From Paracoccaceae bacterium (GTDB taxonomy: Bacteria; Pseudomonadota; Alphaproteobacteria; Rhodobacterales; Rhodobacteraceae), in contig JAABTV010000036.1 of NCBI GenBank assembly GCA_011389685.1, positions 1-37,173 of the forward strand: a stretch of 37,173 nucleotides of DNA. Reading direction: 5' to 3'. The notes beneath the pieces were generated by a model. It saw only the letters and a list, made by a program, of their open reading frames with translations. It ran no database searches and was not told the DNA's origin. The position numbers were made by a program, and so were the translations under genes. Below, one piece after another: positions 15,876 through 23,965 of the stretch (its first letter is position 1; the number at the start of each line of letters is the position of its first letter).

Positions 15876-16907
15876 CTATTTCAGATAGCCGATTTCCTTC
15901 CACTCGGCATAGTCGGCGCGGAAGGACTGGATGCTTTCCCAGGCGCGCTTGAAATCGGCATCCTGCGCCGATTTCTCCGCCGCCACCTCGGCCCAGGCCG
16001 ATTCATACGCCGACAGGATCTCGTCGGGCCAGGTATGAACCTGCACGCCGTTCTCCTCCTGCATCTTGGCCAGCGGAGCAAGCTGCACCGCCTCGCCCTC
16101 GGCCATGGTGCGCAGCACCTGCGCCTCGCATGCGGTCTCGATGATCGCCTGTTCCTGTGCCGAAAAATCGTTCCAGGTATCGAGGTTGATGATCAGGCTC
16201 AGGAAACTGGTCTGCTGGTGCCAGCCGGGGAAATAGTAATGCTTGGCGTGCTCATACATCCCCACGAGGTTGTCGAGATAGGGAAAGCCCAGCTCGGCAC
16301 TGTCGATCGCCCCGGTATTGAGCGCCGACATCGTATCGGCCAGCCCCATCGACTGCGCCTCGACCCCGAGCTTGGCCATCACGCTCGCGCCAAGGCCAAA
16401 GAAACGCATCTTCTTGCCCTTCAGGTCGTCCACGGTCTTGATCTCGTCGCGGAACCAGCCCGAGGCTTCGGGCACAAGGGTCGAACAATGGATCGTCTTG
16501 ATGTTGTATTGCGCCTCGGTGATCTCGGTCCAGAGCTCTTCGCCACCGCCATAATACCACCAGGCGGCGTATTCCTTGATATCCGGCCCGAACGGGAAGG
16601 TGGTGAACAGCGGCGCCGACGGCACCACGCCCTCGGCGAAACCGATCGAATACCACGACGATTCGACCGCGCCGGTCGACACCGCGTCCCAGACCTCGCC
16701 GGTCGACACGATCTCGCCGGGGTTCTTCACGCTGAACGTGACGCCCCCCGCGGTCAGGGTCTCGACCCGCTCGGCGATGTCCCAGCCCGGCTTGCCCAGA
16801 AGCGGCAGCGTCTCCGGGAAAATCGCCTGCATCTCGATATCCCTGGCGACGGCTCCCGTCGCCACGATGGCCGCGGCACAGGCGGTTATGGTAAACTTGG
16901 TCTTCAT
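15876..16907 (-). CDS. dctP: TRAP transporter substrate-binding protein (DctP/TakP-like)
   Basis: 343 aa from the ATG at 16907, behind GGGAGGAG. The signal peptide runs to about residue 21 (TGAVA|RD). The sequence follows the TakP-like branch of DctP receptors: AAWWYYGGGEELW, VPEASGWFRDEIKTVDDLKGKKMRFFGLG, and ALNTGAIDSAELGFPYLD. The arginine in KMRFFGLG is the conserved carboxylate ligand. TakP of Rhodobacter sphaeroides binds 2-oxo acids, which fits an operon rich in TPP enzymes, but the real ligand is only inferred. It is periplasmic and delivers substrate to DctQM. The gene begins 29 bp after the preceding TPP-enzyme gene. Confidence 0.93.
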   Translation of the reverse strand: MKTKFTITACAAAIVATGAVARDIEMQAIFPETLPLLGKPGWDIAERVETLTAGGVTFSVKNPGEIVSTGEVWDAVSTGAVESSWYSIGFAEGVVPSAPLFTTFPFGPDIKEYAAWWYYGGGEELWTEITEAQYNIKTIHCSTLVPEASGWFRDEIKTVDDLKGKKMRFFGLGASVMAKLGVEAQSMGLADTMSALNTGAIDSAELGFPYLDNLVGMYEHAKHYYFPGWHQQTSFLSLIINLDTWNDFSAQEQAIIETACEAQVLRTMAEGEAVQLAPLAKMQEENGVQVHTWPDEILSAYESAWAEVAAEKSAQDADFKRAWESIQSFRADYAEWKEIGYLK

Positions 16908-16936
16908 TTGGCACTCCTCCCTAAATGACGCGTGTA

Positions 16937-18670
16937 TCAGGCCACGCGATCGCCTTTCTTGACCTGAACGGCCCGGTTATCGACGGCCGGAAGCATCCGC
17001 GCCGGATCTCGTGTGACCATCACGTCGATGACGCTTGGCCGGTTTCTCTCGGCAAAGGCGGCCTTGAGCGCGCCCTCCAGCTCTCCCGGCGCCTCCACCC
17101 TCACACCATGACAGCCCATCGCCCGGGCCACGTCGGCATAATTCGTCTCGGCCAGATCCGCGCTCTGGTAATTGCCTTCGCCATACATCAGATGCTGCAA
17201 CGCCTTCACATATCCCGACGCGGCATTGTTCACCACGATCACGGTCAGGCCCAGCGCCATGCGCCGCGCGGTCTCCAACTCCCCCAGCACCATGTTGAAC
17301 CCGCCATCCCCGGTCAAGCCCACGACCACCGCCCCCGGATCGGCCAGTTGCGCGCCCATCGCGCCGGGCAGGCCGTATCCGATCGAGGCAAAGCCCCGGT
17401 CCGGCACGAAACTGCGCCGCGCCTGCTTCGAGTTGAACAGCAATCCCCCCCAATGCGCCGCAAATCCGCCATCGGCGATCAGGTATCCGTCCTCTGGCAG
17501 GTGCCGGTTCAACTCGGTGATCAGCCGCGCCATGTGCACCGGGCTCTCGTCCGAATAAAGCCGCTCGGCCGCCACCTCGTCATGCCATTCCTGCATCTTC
17601 ACCGGGATCTCGGCCAGGTAATCCCCGCGCCGTGCCCGCTGCTCGGCGGCCCGGTCGGTCAGCGCATCGCTCAGATCATCCAGCCCCGCGCGCGCATCGC
17701 CCCAAAGCTTCAGCGCCGGTTCATAGGTCCGCCCCATCTCCTCGGCCACGATGTCGAGGTGAATGACCCGTTGCCCCTTGTGCGGGATCGAGAACCGCTT
17801 GGTGGCGATCTCGCCCAGCTTGCAGCCCGCCACGATGATGCAATCGCTTTCCGCGATCAGGCCGTTGGCGATCCGGTCATAGCGCCCGAACAGCCCCGCC
17901 GACAAAGGCGAGGTGCAGGCAATCGCGCCCTTGCCGCTCATCGTGTGGGCCACGGGGATGCCGTTTTCCTCGGCAAAGCGCGTCACCGCTCCGGTCGCCT
18001 GGCTGATATGGATGCCGCCTCCGCACAGCAGGATCGGTCGCGCGGCCCCGGCGATCATCCCGGCGGCGCGCGCAACGCTCGCCGCATCCGGGCGACAGCG
18101 CAGCGCCGGTGCCGCCTCATGCGCCGGATCGACATCGAAATCGCCCTCGTCATAGCCCCAGAGCCCATGCGCGATATCCTCGGGCACGTCCACCACCACC
18201 GGGCCGGGCCGCCCGCTCGTGGCCACGGCAAAGGCGCGGCGCATGATCTCGGGGATGCGCTGGATCGACTCGATGCGCAAGAGTTCCTTGCAGGCCGGCC
18301 GCAGGATCGACACCTGGTCGGTCTCCTGGGTCATGTTCTTGCCGGCATGGTCGCGCTGCGCATCGCCGATGATCGCCACGATGGGCGAACCTGCGTTCAG
18401 CGCCTCGACCAGCCCCGTCACCAGGTTCGTGGCCCCCGGCCCCAGCGTGGCATCGACCAATCCGACCCGTCCCGACACCTTGGCATAGGCGTCGGCGGCG
18501 AAAACCGCGCAGCGTTCATCGTTGATCAGGTTGTGCTTCAGCCCCAGCCGCCGCGCGGCGTCGTAGAAGGGCAGAAGCTGGAAGCCCCCCATGCCGAACA
18601 TCGGCCCCGCGCCATGCGCCAGCAGCATCCGCACCAGCGCCTCGCCCCCTGTCATCTCGTTGCTGCTCAT
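16937..18670 (-). CDS. Acetolactate-synthase-like TPP-dependent enzyme
   Basis: 577 aa from the ATG at 18670, overlapping the E1 beta stop by four bases. It has the acetolactate synthase superfamily layout. Glu52 in INDERCAVF is the TPP-activating glutamate, followed by TLGPGATNLVTGL. The middle domain has RPILLCGGG. The TPP/Mg motif is GDGGFNMVLGELETARR from residue 454, ending VVNN. It resembles catabolic members acting on ketols or 2-oxo acids, not the biosynthetic IlvB. It is distinct from the TPP enzyme at 10470-12098; the two are not recent duplicates by eye. Position between E1 beta and the TRAP genes ties it to the imported compound. Confidence 0.87.
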   Translation of the reverse strand: MSSNEMTGGEALVRMLLAHGAGPMFGMGGFQLLPFYDAARRLGLKHNLINDERCAVFAADAYAKVSGRVGLVDATLGPGATNLVTGLVEALNAGSPIVAIIGDAQRDHAGKNMTQETDQVSILRPACKELLRIESIQRIPEIMRRAFAVATSGRPGPVVVDVPEDIAHGLWGYDEGDFDVDPAHEAAPALRCRPDAASVARAAGMIAGAARPILLCGGGIHISQATGAVTRFAEENGIPVAHTMSGKGAIACTSPLSAGLFGRYDRIANGLIAESDCIIVAGCKLGEIATKRFSIPHKGQRVIHLDIVAEEMGRTYEPALKLWGDARAGLDDLSDALTDRAAEQRARRGDYLAEIPVKMQEWHDEVAAERLYSDESPVHMARLITELNRHLPEDGYLIADGGFAAHWGGLLFNSKQARRSFVPDRGFASIGYGLPGAMGAQLADPGAVVVGLTGDGGFNMVLGELETARRMALGLTVIVVNNAASGYVKALQHLMYGEGNYQSADLAETNYADVARAMGCHGVRVEAPGELEGALKAAFAERNRPSVIDVMVTRDPARMLPAVDNRAVQVKKGDRVA

Positions 18671-19641
18671 GCCGCTTCCGCCTCCATCATCTCTTGCGCC
18701 GCCCGGGCGATCATCTCTTCCGTCACGCGCAGTTGATCCTCAAGGTTGGGCGCATAAGCCACCAGCGACCGTGGTGCACCCAACCGCCGTGGCGGCACAC
18801 GCATTGCCACCTCCTGCGCCACGCTGGCCACCACCTCGGCGCCAAAGCCACCCACCGCGACGGATTCATGCGCCACGATCAACCGGCCGGTCTTCTTCAC
18901 GCTTTCGATCACCGCGCGCTTGTCCCAGGGCCAGAGGCTGACGAGGTCGATCACCTCGGCATTGATGCCGCGTTCGGCCAGAGTCGCCCCTGTGCTCTCG
19001 GCCAGGTTGGCACAATCCGACCAGCTCACGATGGTCACATCCGCGCCCTGCCGCCGCAGCCGCGCCTTGCCGAATTCGCCCGGGGCTGCGGTATCCACCT
19101 CGCCCTCCAGCGCCCAGATGTTCTTGTGTTCCAGGTAAACCACCGGATCGTCGCAGGCGATCGCGGCCTTCATCATCGCGTAATTGTCCTGCGGCGTGCT
19201 GGGGCAGACCACGACCAGCCCCGGGATATGCGCATACCACGCCTCAAGGCTCTGGCTGTGCTGGGCCGCCGAACTGCGCCACATCCCCATCGGCTTGCGG
19301 ATCACCATCGGCGCGCGGCTCTGCCCGCCGAACATGAAGCGCGCCTTGGCGATCTGGTTGATCAACTCGTCGGTGGCGCATAATGCGAAGTCGGCGAACC
19401 GCATCTCGACAATGGGCCGCGTGCCCACCATCGCCGCACCAAAGGCCGCGCCCATGATCGCCGCCTCGGAAATCGGCGCATCGCTGATCCGGTCGGGCCC
19501 GAATTCCTCGCGCAGCCCCGCGTATTGCTTGAAGACGCCGCCGCGTCCCAGATCCTCGCCCACGCACCACACGCGCTGGTCATCACGCATCGCCTCGGCA
19601 ATGGCCAGCTTCGCGGCCTCTCCATAGCTCATCACCGCCAT
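18667..19641 (-). CDS. TPP-dependent dehydrogenase E1 component, beta subunit
   Basis: 324 aa from the ATG at 19641, sharing one base with the E1 alpha stop. It is a transketolase-like protein of the PdhB/AcoB family. Blocks include VWCVGEDLGRGGVF, RISDAPISEAAIMGAAFGAA, VEMRFADFALCATDELINQ and QHSQSLEAWYAHIPGL, with the C-terminal domain carrying VIDLVSLWPWDK. With the alpha subunit it forms an alpha2beta2 E1 that decarboxylates a 2-oxo acid or cleaves an alpha-hydroxyketone such as acetoin. No lipoyl E2 or E3 gene is in the window, so the acyl acceptor protein must be encoded elsewhere or be absent. Substrate unknown. Confidence 0.9.
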   Translation of the reverse strand: MAVMSYGEAAKLAIAEAMRDDQRVWCVGEDLGRGGVFKQYAGLREEFGPDRISDAPISEAAIMGAAFGAAMVGTRPIVEMRFADFALCATDELINQIAKARFMFGGQSRAPMVIRKPMGMWRSSAAQHSQSLEAWYAHIPGLVVVCPSTPQDNYAMMKAAIACDDPVVYLEHKNIWALEGEVDTAAPGEFGKARLRRQGADVTIVSWSDCANLAESTGATLAERGINAEVIDLVSLWPWDKRAVIESVKKTGRLIVAHESVAVGGFGAEVVASVAQEVAMRVPPRRLGAPRSLVAYAPNLEDQLRVTEEMIARAAQEMMEAEAA

Positions 19642-20636
19642 CAGAACGCCTCCAGCGCGGGCGATCCCACGTCCTGCACATCCTCGAACACCGTGTCATC
19701 GGCGGGCCATGGCGCGGCCTTGGCCGCCTCGAGCGCCGCGAACATCTCGTCGCGCGCGGCGCGGGCGATCGCGTCCATCCGCTCCGCCGCGATGCCCGCC
19801 GCGCCCAGCAGGTCGCGCTGGCGCGCGATCGGGCAGGTCTCGGCGCGCATCCGCTCGGCCTCGCCCTCGGGGCGATAGGTCGCGGGGTCGAAATAGGTAT
19901 GCCCGTCAAGGCGATAGGTGCGCGCATGCATGAATTCCGGCTTTCCACCGGCACGGATGCGCGCGATGATCTCGCCCGATGCGGCGGCCATCTCTTCCAC
20001 GTCATTGCCGTCGACCCGCGTGACGTTGAGCCCCAGCGCCCCGGCCCGCGCGCCGACATCGCCCGAGGTCATGTCGGCGGTCCGCGTCGTCGCCGAATAG
20101 CGGTTGTCCTCGCAGACGAACAGGATCGGCAGATCGAACACCCCGGCCCAGTTGATCCCTTCGAGGAACGGCCCCCGGTTGGCCGCGCCATCGCCAAAGA
20201 TGCACACCACGACCTGATCGCCGCCCAACAGCTTCACCCCGTGCGCCGCCCCCGCCGCGATGGTGATATTGGCCGCCACCACGCCATTCGCACCCAGCAT
20301 CCCGACCCCGAAATCCGCGATATGCATCGAGCCGCCCTTGCCGCCACAGCACCCGCCCTCGCGCCCCAGCAGCTCTTTCATCATCGCCGCCGGATCGGCG
20401 CCCTTGACCAGCGTGTGACCATGGCCGCGATGCGTCGAGGTGATGTAATCCTCGCGCGCCAGGCTTTCGAGCAACCCCACCGCCACCGCCTCCTGCCCGA
20501 TCGACAGGTGGATCGCCCCCAGCACCAGCTCCTCCTCGACCGCCGCATGGCGCGCCGCCTCTTCGAAGGCGCGGATGCGCTCCATCAGGACCAGCCGCTC
20601 CAGCCCCTTCCCGGCGTCGAAATTCCTCAGGCTCAC
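19641..20636 (-). CDS. TPP-dependent dehydrogenase E1 component, alpha subunit
   Basis: 331 aa with a GTG start at 20636 forming a GTGA overlap with the iclR stop, behind GGGGAGGGG. It has the PdhA/AcoA layout: EEELVLGAIHLSIGQEAVAVG, STHRGHGHTLVKG, GGKGGSMHIAD, and the TPP/Mg motif GDGAANRGPFLEGINWAGVF (148-167) closing at EDN178. Its nearest functional relatives by motif are acetoin dehydrogenase E1 alpha and pyruvate dehydrogenase E1 alpha. The phosphorylation-loop region is short, as in bacterial enzymes. It is the first structural gene of the operon after the regulator. Confidence 0.92.
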   Translation of the reverse strand: MSLRNFDAGKGLERLVLMERIRAFEEAARHAAVEEELVLGAIHLSIGQEAVAVGLLESLAREDYITSTHRGHGHTLVKGADPAAMMKELLGREGGCCGGKGGSMHIADFGVGMLGANGVVAANITIAAGAAHGVKLLGGDQVVVCIFGDGAANRGPFLEGINWAGVFDLPILFVCEDNRYSATTRTADMTSGDVGARAGALGLNVTRVDGNDVEEMAAASGEIIARIRAGGKPEFMHARTYRLDGHTYFDPATYRPEGEAERMRAETCPIARQRDLLGAAGIAAERMDAIARAARDEMFAALEAAKAAPWPADDTVFEDVQDVGSPALEAF

Positions 20637-21412
20637 ATCAACCCCTCCCCTTCGAGAATGCCGAACTTCTCGCCCAGCACCTTCACCTCCCGGCGCAACA
20701 GCGGCACCAGCTCGCCCTCGATCCGCGCGCGGCTCATCCGGTCGTTGATCGCCCCGATCCCCACCGCCGCGATGAGCCGCCCCGAGCCGGTCACGATGGG
20801 CAGACCGACCGCACTCATTCCCGGGATCACGATCGACGGGTTGAGCGCATACCCCCGCGTATGGAAATCCGCACAGCGTTCCTCGACCAGATCAGGCGTA
20901 TAGTTGAAATCGGCCATCCAGCGCCGGTTCGCCTCGGCGGCCGCACGACGCTTGCGCTCGGGCGTCATCGCATAAAGCGCCTGCCCCGTGGCCCCGACGC
21001 CCAATGGCACCCGGTCGCCCGCGTCGATGGTCAGGGTGCGGATCGGAAAGGCGCCCAGCTCGCGCCGCACACAGATCGAGGCCGCCCCTTCCGGCGCCGA
21101 CAGGAAAATCGTGTCCGCGCAGGCCTCCGCCAGCCGCCGCATCGACCGCCCCGCCAGCGCCGCAAGGTCCGACCGGTTCGCCACCCGTGCCAGCTTGGCC
21201 AGGGCGCTGCCCAGGTGGTATTTCCGGCTGTCCGGGTCCTGATAAACGTAATGCACCCCCTGAAGCGAAGCCAGAATCCGGTGAGTGGTGGTCTTGGTGA
21301 ACTCGGTGCGCGCCATGATCTCGGTCAGGGACGCGCCCAACGGCGCCCCGGCCAGCGCCGAAAGCACCTTTTGCGCACGCGCGATCGAGCCGACAGGCGC
21401 CTCTGCGTTCAC
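20633..21412 (-). CDS. IclR-family transcriptional regulator
   Basis: 259 aa. I chose the GTG at 21412 because GGGAGGGG stands six bases before it. A TTG at 21487 would add 25 residues that cross the operator palindrome and are not family-like. The N-terminal winged helix (~10-70) has VGSIARAQKVLSAL and TEFTKTTTHRILASLQ. The effector domain follows, with RRELGAFPIRTLTIDAGDRVPLGVGATGQALYA and IPGMSAVGLPIVTGSGRLIAAVGI. It is the first gene of the operon it presumably controls, and its start is 94 bp from the divergent start at 21506. The effector is unknown; the operon suggests an organic acid or a ketol. Confidence 0.93.
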   Translation of the reverse strand: MNAEAPVGSIARAQKVLSALAGAPLGASLTEIMARTEFTKTTTHRILASLQGVHYVYQDPDSRKYHLGSALAKLARVANRSDLAALAGRSMRRLAEACADTIFLSAPEGAASICVRRELGAFPIRTLTIDAGDRVPLGVGATGQALYAMTPERKRRAAAEANRRWMADFNYTPDLVEERCADFHTRGYALNPSIVIPGMSAVGLPIVTGSGRLIAAVGIGAINDRMSRARIEGELVPLLRREVKVLGEKFGILEGEGLM

Positions 21413-21426
21413 GTTCCCCTCCCTGA

Positions 21427-21447
21427 AAGTTCCATATTTCGGAACTT
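21427..21447. promoter_or_regulatory. Probable IclR operator palindrome
   Basis: AAGTTCC (21427-21433) and GGAACTT (21441-21447) form a perfect 7-bp inverted repeat with a 7-bp centre, 15 bp before the iclR start and 59 bp before the divergent gene. IclR-family sites commonly take a GTTCC-GGAAC-like form. A further GGAAC half site lies nearby (about 21462-21466). It may control both directions. Confidence 0.6.
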
Positions 21448-21505
21448 CTGTGCCGACATTAGGAACAGCCTTGCCGGAGCCTGTCAAACGAAATATCCCT
21501 GAGCC

Positions 21506-22309
21506 ATGACCGACACGGCGCTCCTTCTCGACTCGATCACCGATGCCGACGCAACGTCACGCGGTCGCGTCGCGGTCTCGGGGTCGCATGGCGGGCTCTA
21601 TGCCGCCGCCGCCGCCTCGCGGGCCGGGTTGCGCGCGGTGGTGCTGAACGATGCCGGGATCGGGCTGAACCGCGCCGGGGTCCGGGGGGTCGAGGCGCTG
21701 GCCGATACCGGCATGGCCGCCGCCGCCGTCGACGGCATGTCCGCCGAAATCGGCTCGGCCCGCGACATGCTGGAAAATGGCGTGATATCCTGCGCCAACG
21801 AAGTCGCACAGACGCTTGGCCTCGCCCCGGGCCAGACGGTGCGCGACGCCCTCGCGCGCCTGGCCGACGCGCCCGAACCCGATTCCATGCTCGTCCCCGT
21901 CCCCGAATCCCGCTGGGACGAAGCGCTTGGGCCCCACCGGATTCTCTGTGTCGACAGCGCCTCGCTCATCACGCCGCAGGATGCAGGCCGGATCATCGTC
22001 ACCGGCTCACATGGCGGGCTGATCGGTGGCGATCCGACCCGCGCGTCCAAGGCCGCCGCCCGGCTGATCACCTTTAACGACGCGGGCCGGGGCAAGAACG
22101 ACATCGGCCTCTCGCGCCTGCCCGCCCTCGACGCGCGCGGCATCGGCGCGCTGACCCTCGATTGCATGAGTTGCGAAATCGGCAGCGCCGCCTCGTCGCT
22201 GGCCAGCGGTGTGATCTCGGCGGCCAATGACACCGCCCGTGCCATGGGTCTCGGCCCCGGCATGGCCCTCGCCAAAGCACTCGCCGCGCTCAGCCCGGCG
22301 CAGGTGTGA
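21506..22309 (+). CDS. Unrecognised protein with two tandem GSHGG/NDAG/MSxEIGSA modules
   Basis: 267 aa, ATG at 21506. No clear ribosome-binding site precedes it, so translation may be leaderless or the start may differ. The protein is an internal duplication. GSHGG occurs at 26-30 and 167-171, NDAG at 48-51 and 191-194, MSxEIGSA at 78-85 and 221-228, and GVISxAN at 92-98 and 235-241. The period is about 142 residues, and a divergent linker (~120-160) separates the modules. There is no signal peptide or membrane segment. Repeated Ser-His, Asn-Asp and Asp-x-Met-Ser-x-Glu patterns look catalytic or ligand-binding. I do not recognise the family and give no function. It is divergent from iclR and its stop overlaps the MmgE/PrpD stop by 20 bp. 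Confidence 0.8.
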   Translation: MTDTALLLDSITDADATSRGRVAVSGSHGGLYAAAAASRAGLRAVVLNDAGIGLNRAGVRGVEALADTGMAAAAVDGMSAEIGSARDMLENGVISCANEVAQTLGLAPGQTVRDALARLADAPEPDSMLVPVPESRWDEALGPHRILCVDSASLITPQDAGRIIVTGSHGGLIGGDPTRASKAAARLITFNDAGRGKNDIGLSRLPALDARGIGALTLDCMSCEIGSAASSLASGVISAANDTARAMGLGPGMALAKALAALSPAQV

Positions 22310-23627
22310 CCAGCGCCGCCAATTCATCAAAACGCGCATCCGGCTGCAACAGCCGCGCCCGCATCGCCCAGATCGCCCGCCGCCGATCCGCGCCCAGCGC
22401 GCCCCGCGCCATCGCGTGAAACTTGGCCTCGATCTCGTCCTCGGTCATCGGCGCCTCGGGTCCGCCTTTTGCGTCGCAATCCCCCGATGCCACGCGCCGC
22501 CCGTCCTTCAACACCGCCACCGCATCCGACCACCGCCCGGCCGGAAACCGTTCCGAATGGCGCGGCTCTTCCATCACGCCGATCCGCGCATGCATCGCCG
22601 CCACGCGCGGGTCGCGCAGCCCCGCGCCGATCACATGCTCCGGTCCGATCCGCCCGTGCACCAGCGCCACCGCCACGGCAAAGGGCAGGCTGTATTGCGC
22701 CTGGCTGGTGGTCTCGGGCAGCCCGCGGTAAAGTGCTGCGGCCTGCGCGAAACAGCGCAACTTCAGCCGCTCGATCTCCTCCGCCCGCACCCCATGCTCG
22801 CGCATCAGCGTCTCGACCGCGTTCAGCGCCCCATGCGCCCAGCGACAGATCGGATAGGGCTTGATATAGTTGCGCTCGATACTCCAGTCGCGGCCCAGAT
22901 CGGCCCAGTAATCCGCCACCTCCGGCGCCTCGACCGTGATCGCGGGCGCCCCGGTGAACCCGTCGCGCGCCAGAAGCACCGCCATAGCCCCCACCAGCGC
23001 GCCCATGCCCGACCCGTCATGCAGCATCGTTGGCGTCGCGATGTCGCGCATCATCTGGCTCCTGGGTCCGTGATACTCGGCGATCCCCAGCGCCTCGCGC
23101 AACTGCCCGGGCGAAAGCCCTTCCAACCGCGCGCCCAGAGCCGCGACACCCAGCGCGTTCCACGCCCCCGAGCTGTGATACTCGCTCACCGTTCCATGCA
23201 GCGCCACCGCCGCCCGCGCCGCAACCTCATAGGACATCGCCAGCGCCGCCAGCGCCGCGCGCCCGCCCAGATCGGGCCGTGCCCCGGCAAAGGCGAAAAG
23301 TGCCGGCACCACGGCGCATCCGATATGGCCCTTGGTGGGGTTGTATCCGTCATGCGCGTCCAGGTAGTCGATCTGGCTGGCCAGCGCAAAGGCCGCCCCC
23401 GGGATCGAGGCGTGGCGCCCATCGAAAAGCATCGCCGCTCCGTCCCCGGCGTCACCCGCCGCCATGAAGCGGCGCGCATGGCTCCGCGCGATCCGCCCGA
23501 CCTCCAGCCCCTCGGCCCCGGCGGCCACCCCCAGTGTGTCGATCAACAGCAGCGCCGCCATGCGCAACGCGCTCTCCGGTGGCTCCGGCCCGGTCAGGAT
23601 GAACTCCGCGATCTCGTCGAATGTCAT
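22290..23627 (-). CDS. MmgE/PrpD family protein
   Basis: 445 aa from the ATG at 23627 (MTFDEIAEFILTG). An upstream extension in the same frame is low-complexity and was discarded. Family blocks are LLIDTLGVAAGA, HASIPGAAFALASQIDYLDAHDGYNPTKGHIGCAVVPAL, EYHSSGAWNALGVAALGARL, GIAEYHGPRSQMMRD, and KPYPICRWAHGALNAVETL. The family includes 2-methylcitrate dehydratase PrpD and cis-aconitate decarboxylase, but most members have unknown substrates. No prpB or prpC is nearby, so a methylcitrate-cycle role is not supported. It is convergent with the duplicated-module gene, 3' ends overlapping. Its start faces a spacer with repeats. Confidence 0.88.
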   Translation of the reverse strand: MTFDEIAEFILTGPEPPESALRMAALLLIDTLGVAAGAEGLEVGRIARSHARRFMAAGDAGDGAAMLFDGRHASIPGAAFALASQIDYLDAHDGYNPTKGHIGCAVVPALFAFAGARPDLGGRAALAALAMSYEVAARAAVALHGTVSEYHSSGAWNALGVAALGARLEGLSPGQLREALGIAEYHGPRSQMMRDIATPTMLHDGSGMGALVGAMAVLLARDGFTGAPAITVEAPEVADYWADLGRDWSIERNYIKPYPICRWAHGALNAVETLMREHGVRAEEIERLKLRCFAQAAALYRGLPETTSQAQYSLPFAVAVALVHGRIGPEHVIGAGLRDPRVAAMHARIGVMEEPRHSERFPAGRWSDAVAVLKDGRRVASGDCDAKGGPEAPMTEDEIEAKFHAMARGALGADRRRAIWAMRARLLQPDARFDELAALVTPAPG

Positions 23628-23965
23628 GGCACGCCCTACCTTGGCCTGCCGCCAGTGTCGGACCCGCCATGCCGCCGCTTCGCGCCCGGAAACGGCATCT
23701 CCTGTCGCTCCTGCCCCTCTCGTTCCGGGCAACGCGCGGTCGATTAACCGAAATTCCGGCCCGCCATCGGCACTTGACCCGGCAGCCGGGCGGCAGCCGG
23801 ATGTCAGCCGGATGTCACCCCCCGAATTTCTCGTCGAAAAGCCGCGCTAACCCCACCGCGCGGTCGGATCAGGCCAGCCGCGGGAAACGCCTCTTGCCGC
23901 CCTGGAAAGCACGGGATGTGACGTCGGCCGAACTGACCGTGCCGGCATCGGTCACAAGGTCTGCC
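23628..23965. other. 338-bp spacer with a repeat, no gene
   Basis: This lies between the MmgE/PrpD start and the 3' end of the CoA-ligase pseudogene. No supported coding frame was found. It contains copy B of the dispersed intergenic repeat (23771-23823). The rest shows no clear promoter or operator. Confidence 0.7.
23771..23823. repeat. Dispersed intergenic repeat, copy B
   Basis: It reads CACTTGACCCGGCAGCCGGG, then two GCAGCCGGATGT/TCAGCCGGATGT-type units, then CACCCCCCG. It matches the order of words in copy A (4471-4523). The internal GCAGCCGGATGT duplication shows local tandem repetition. Confidence 0.45.

Noticed and set aside
16925..18736. 603-codon plus-strand frame
   Set aside because: Antisense to the TPP-enzyme gene; no domain features.
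22290..23627. MmgE/PrpD gene as prpD of a methylcitrate cycle
   Set aside because: No prpB, prpC or acnM-type gene is adjacent, and the family is broad.
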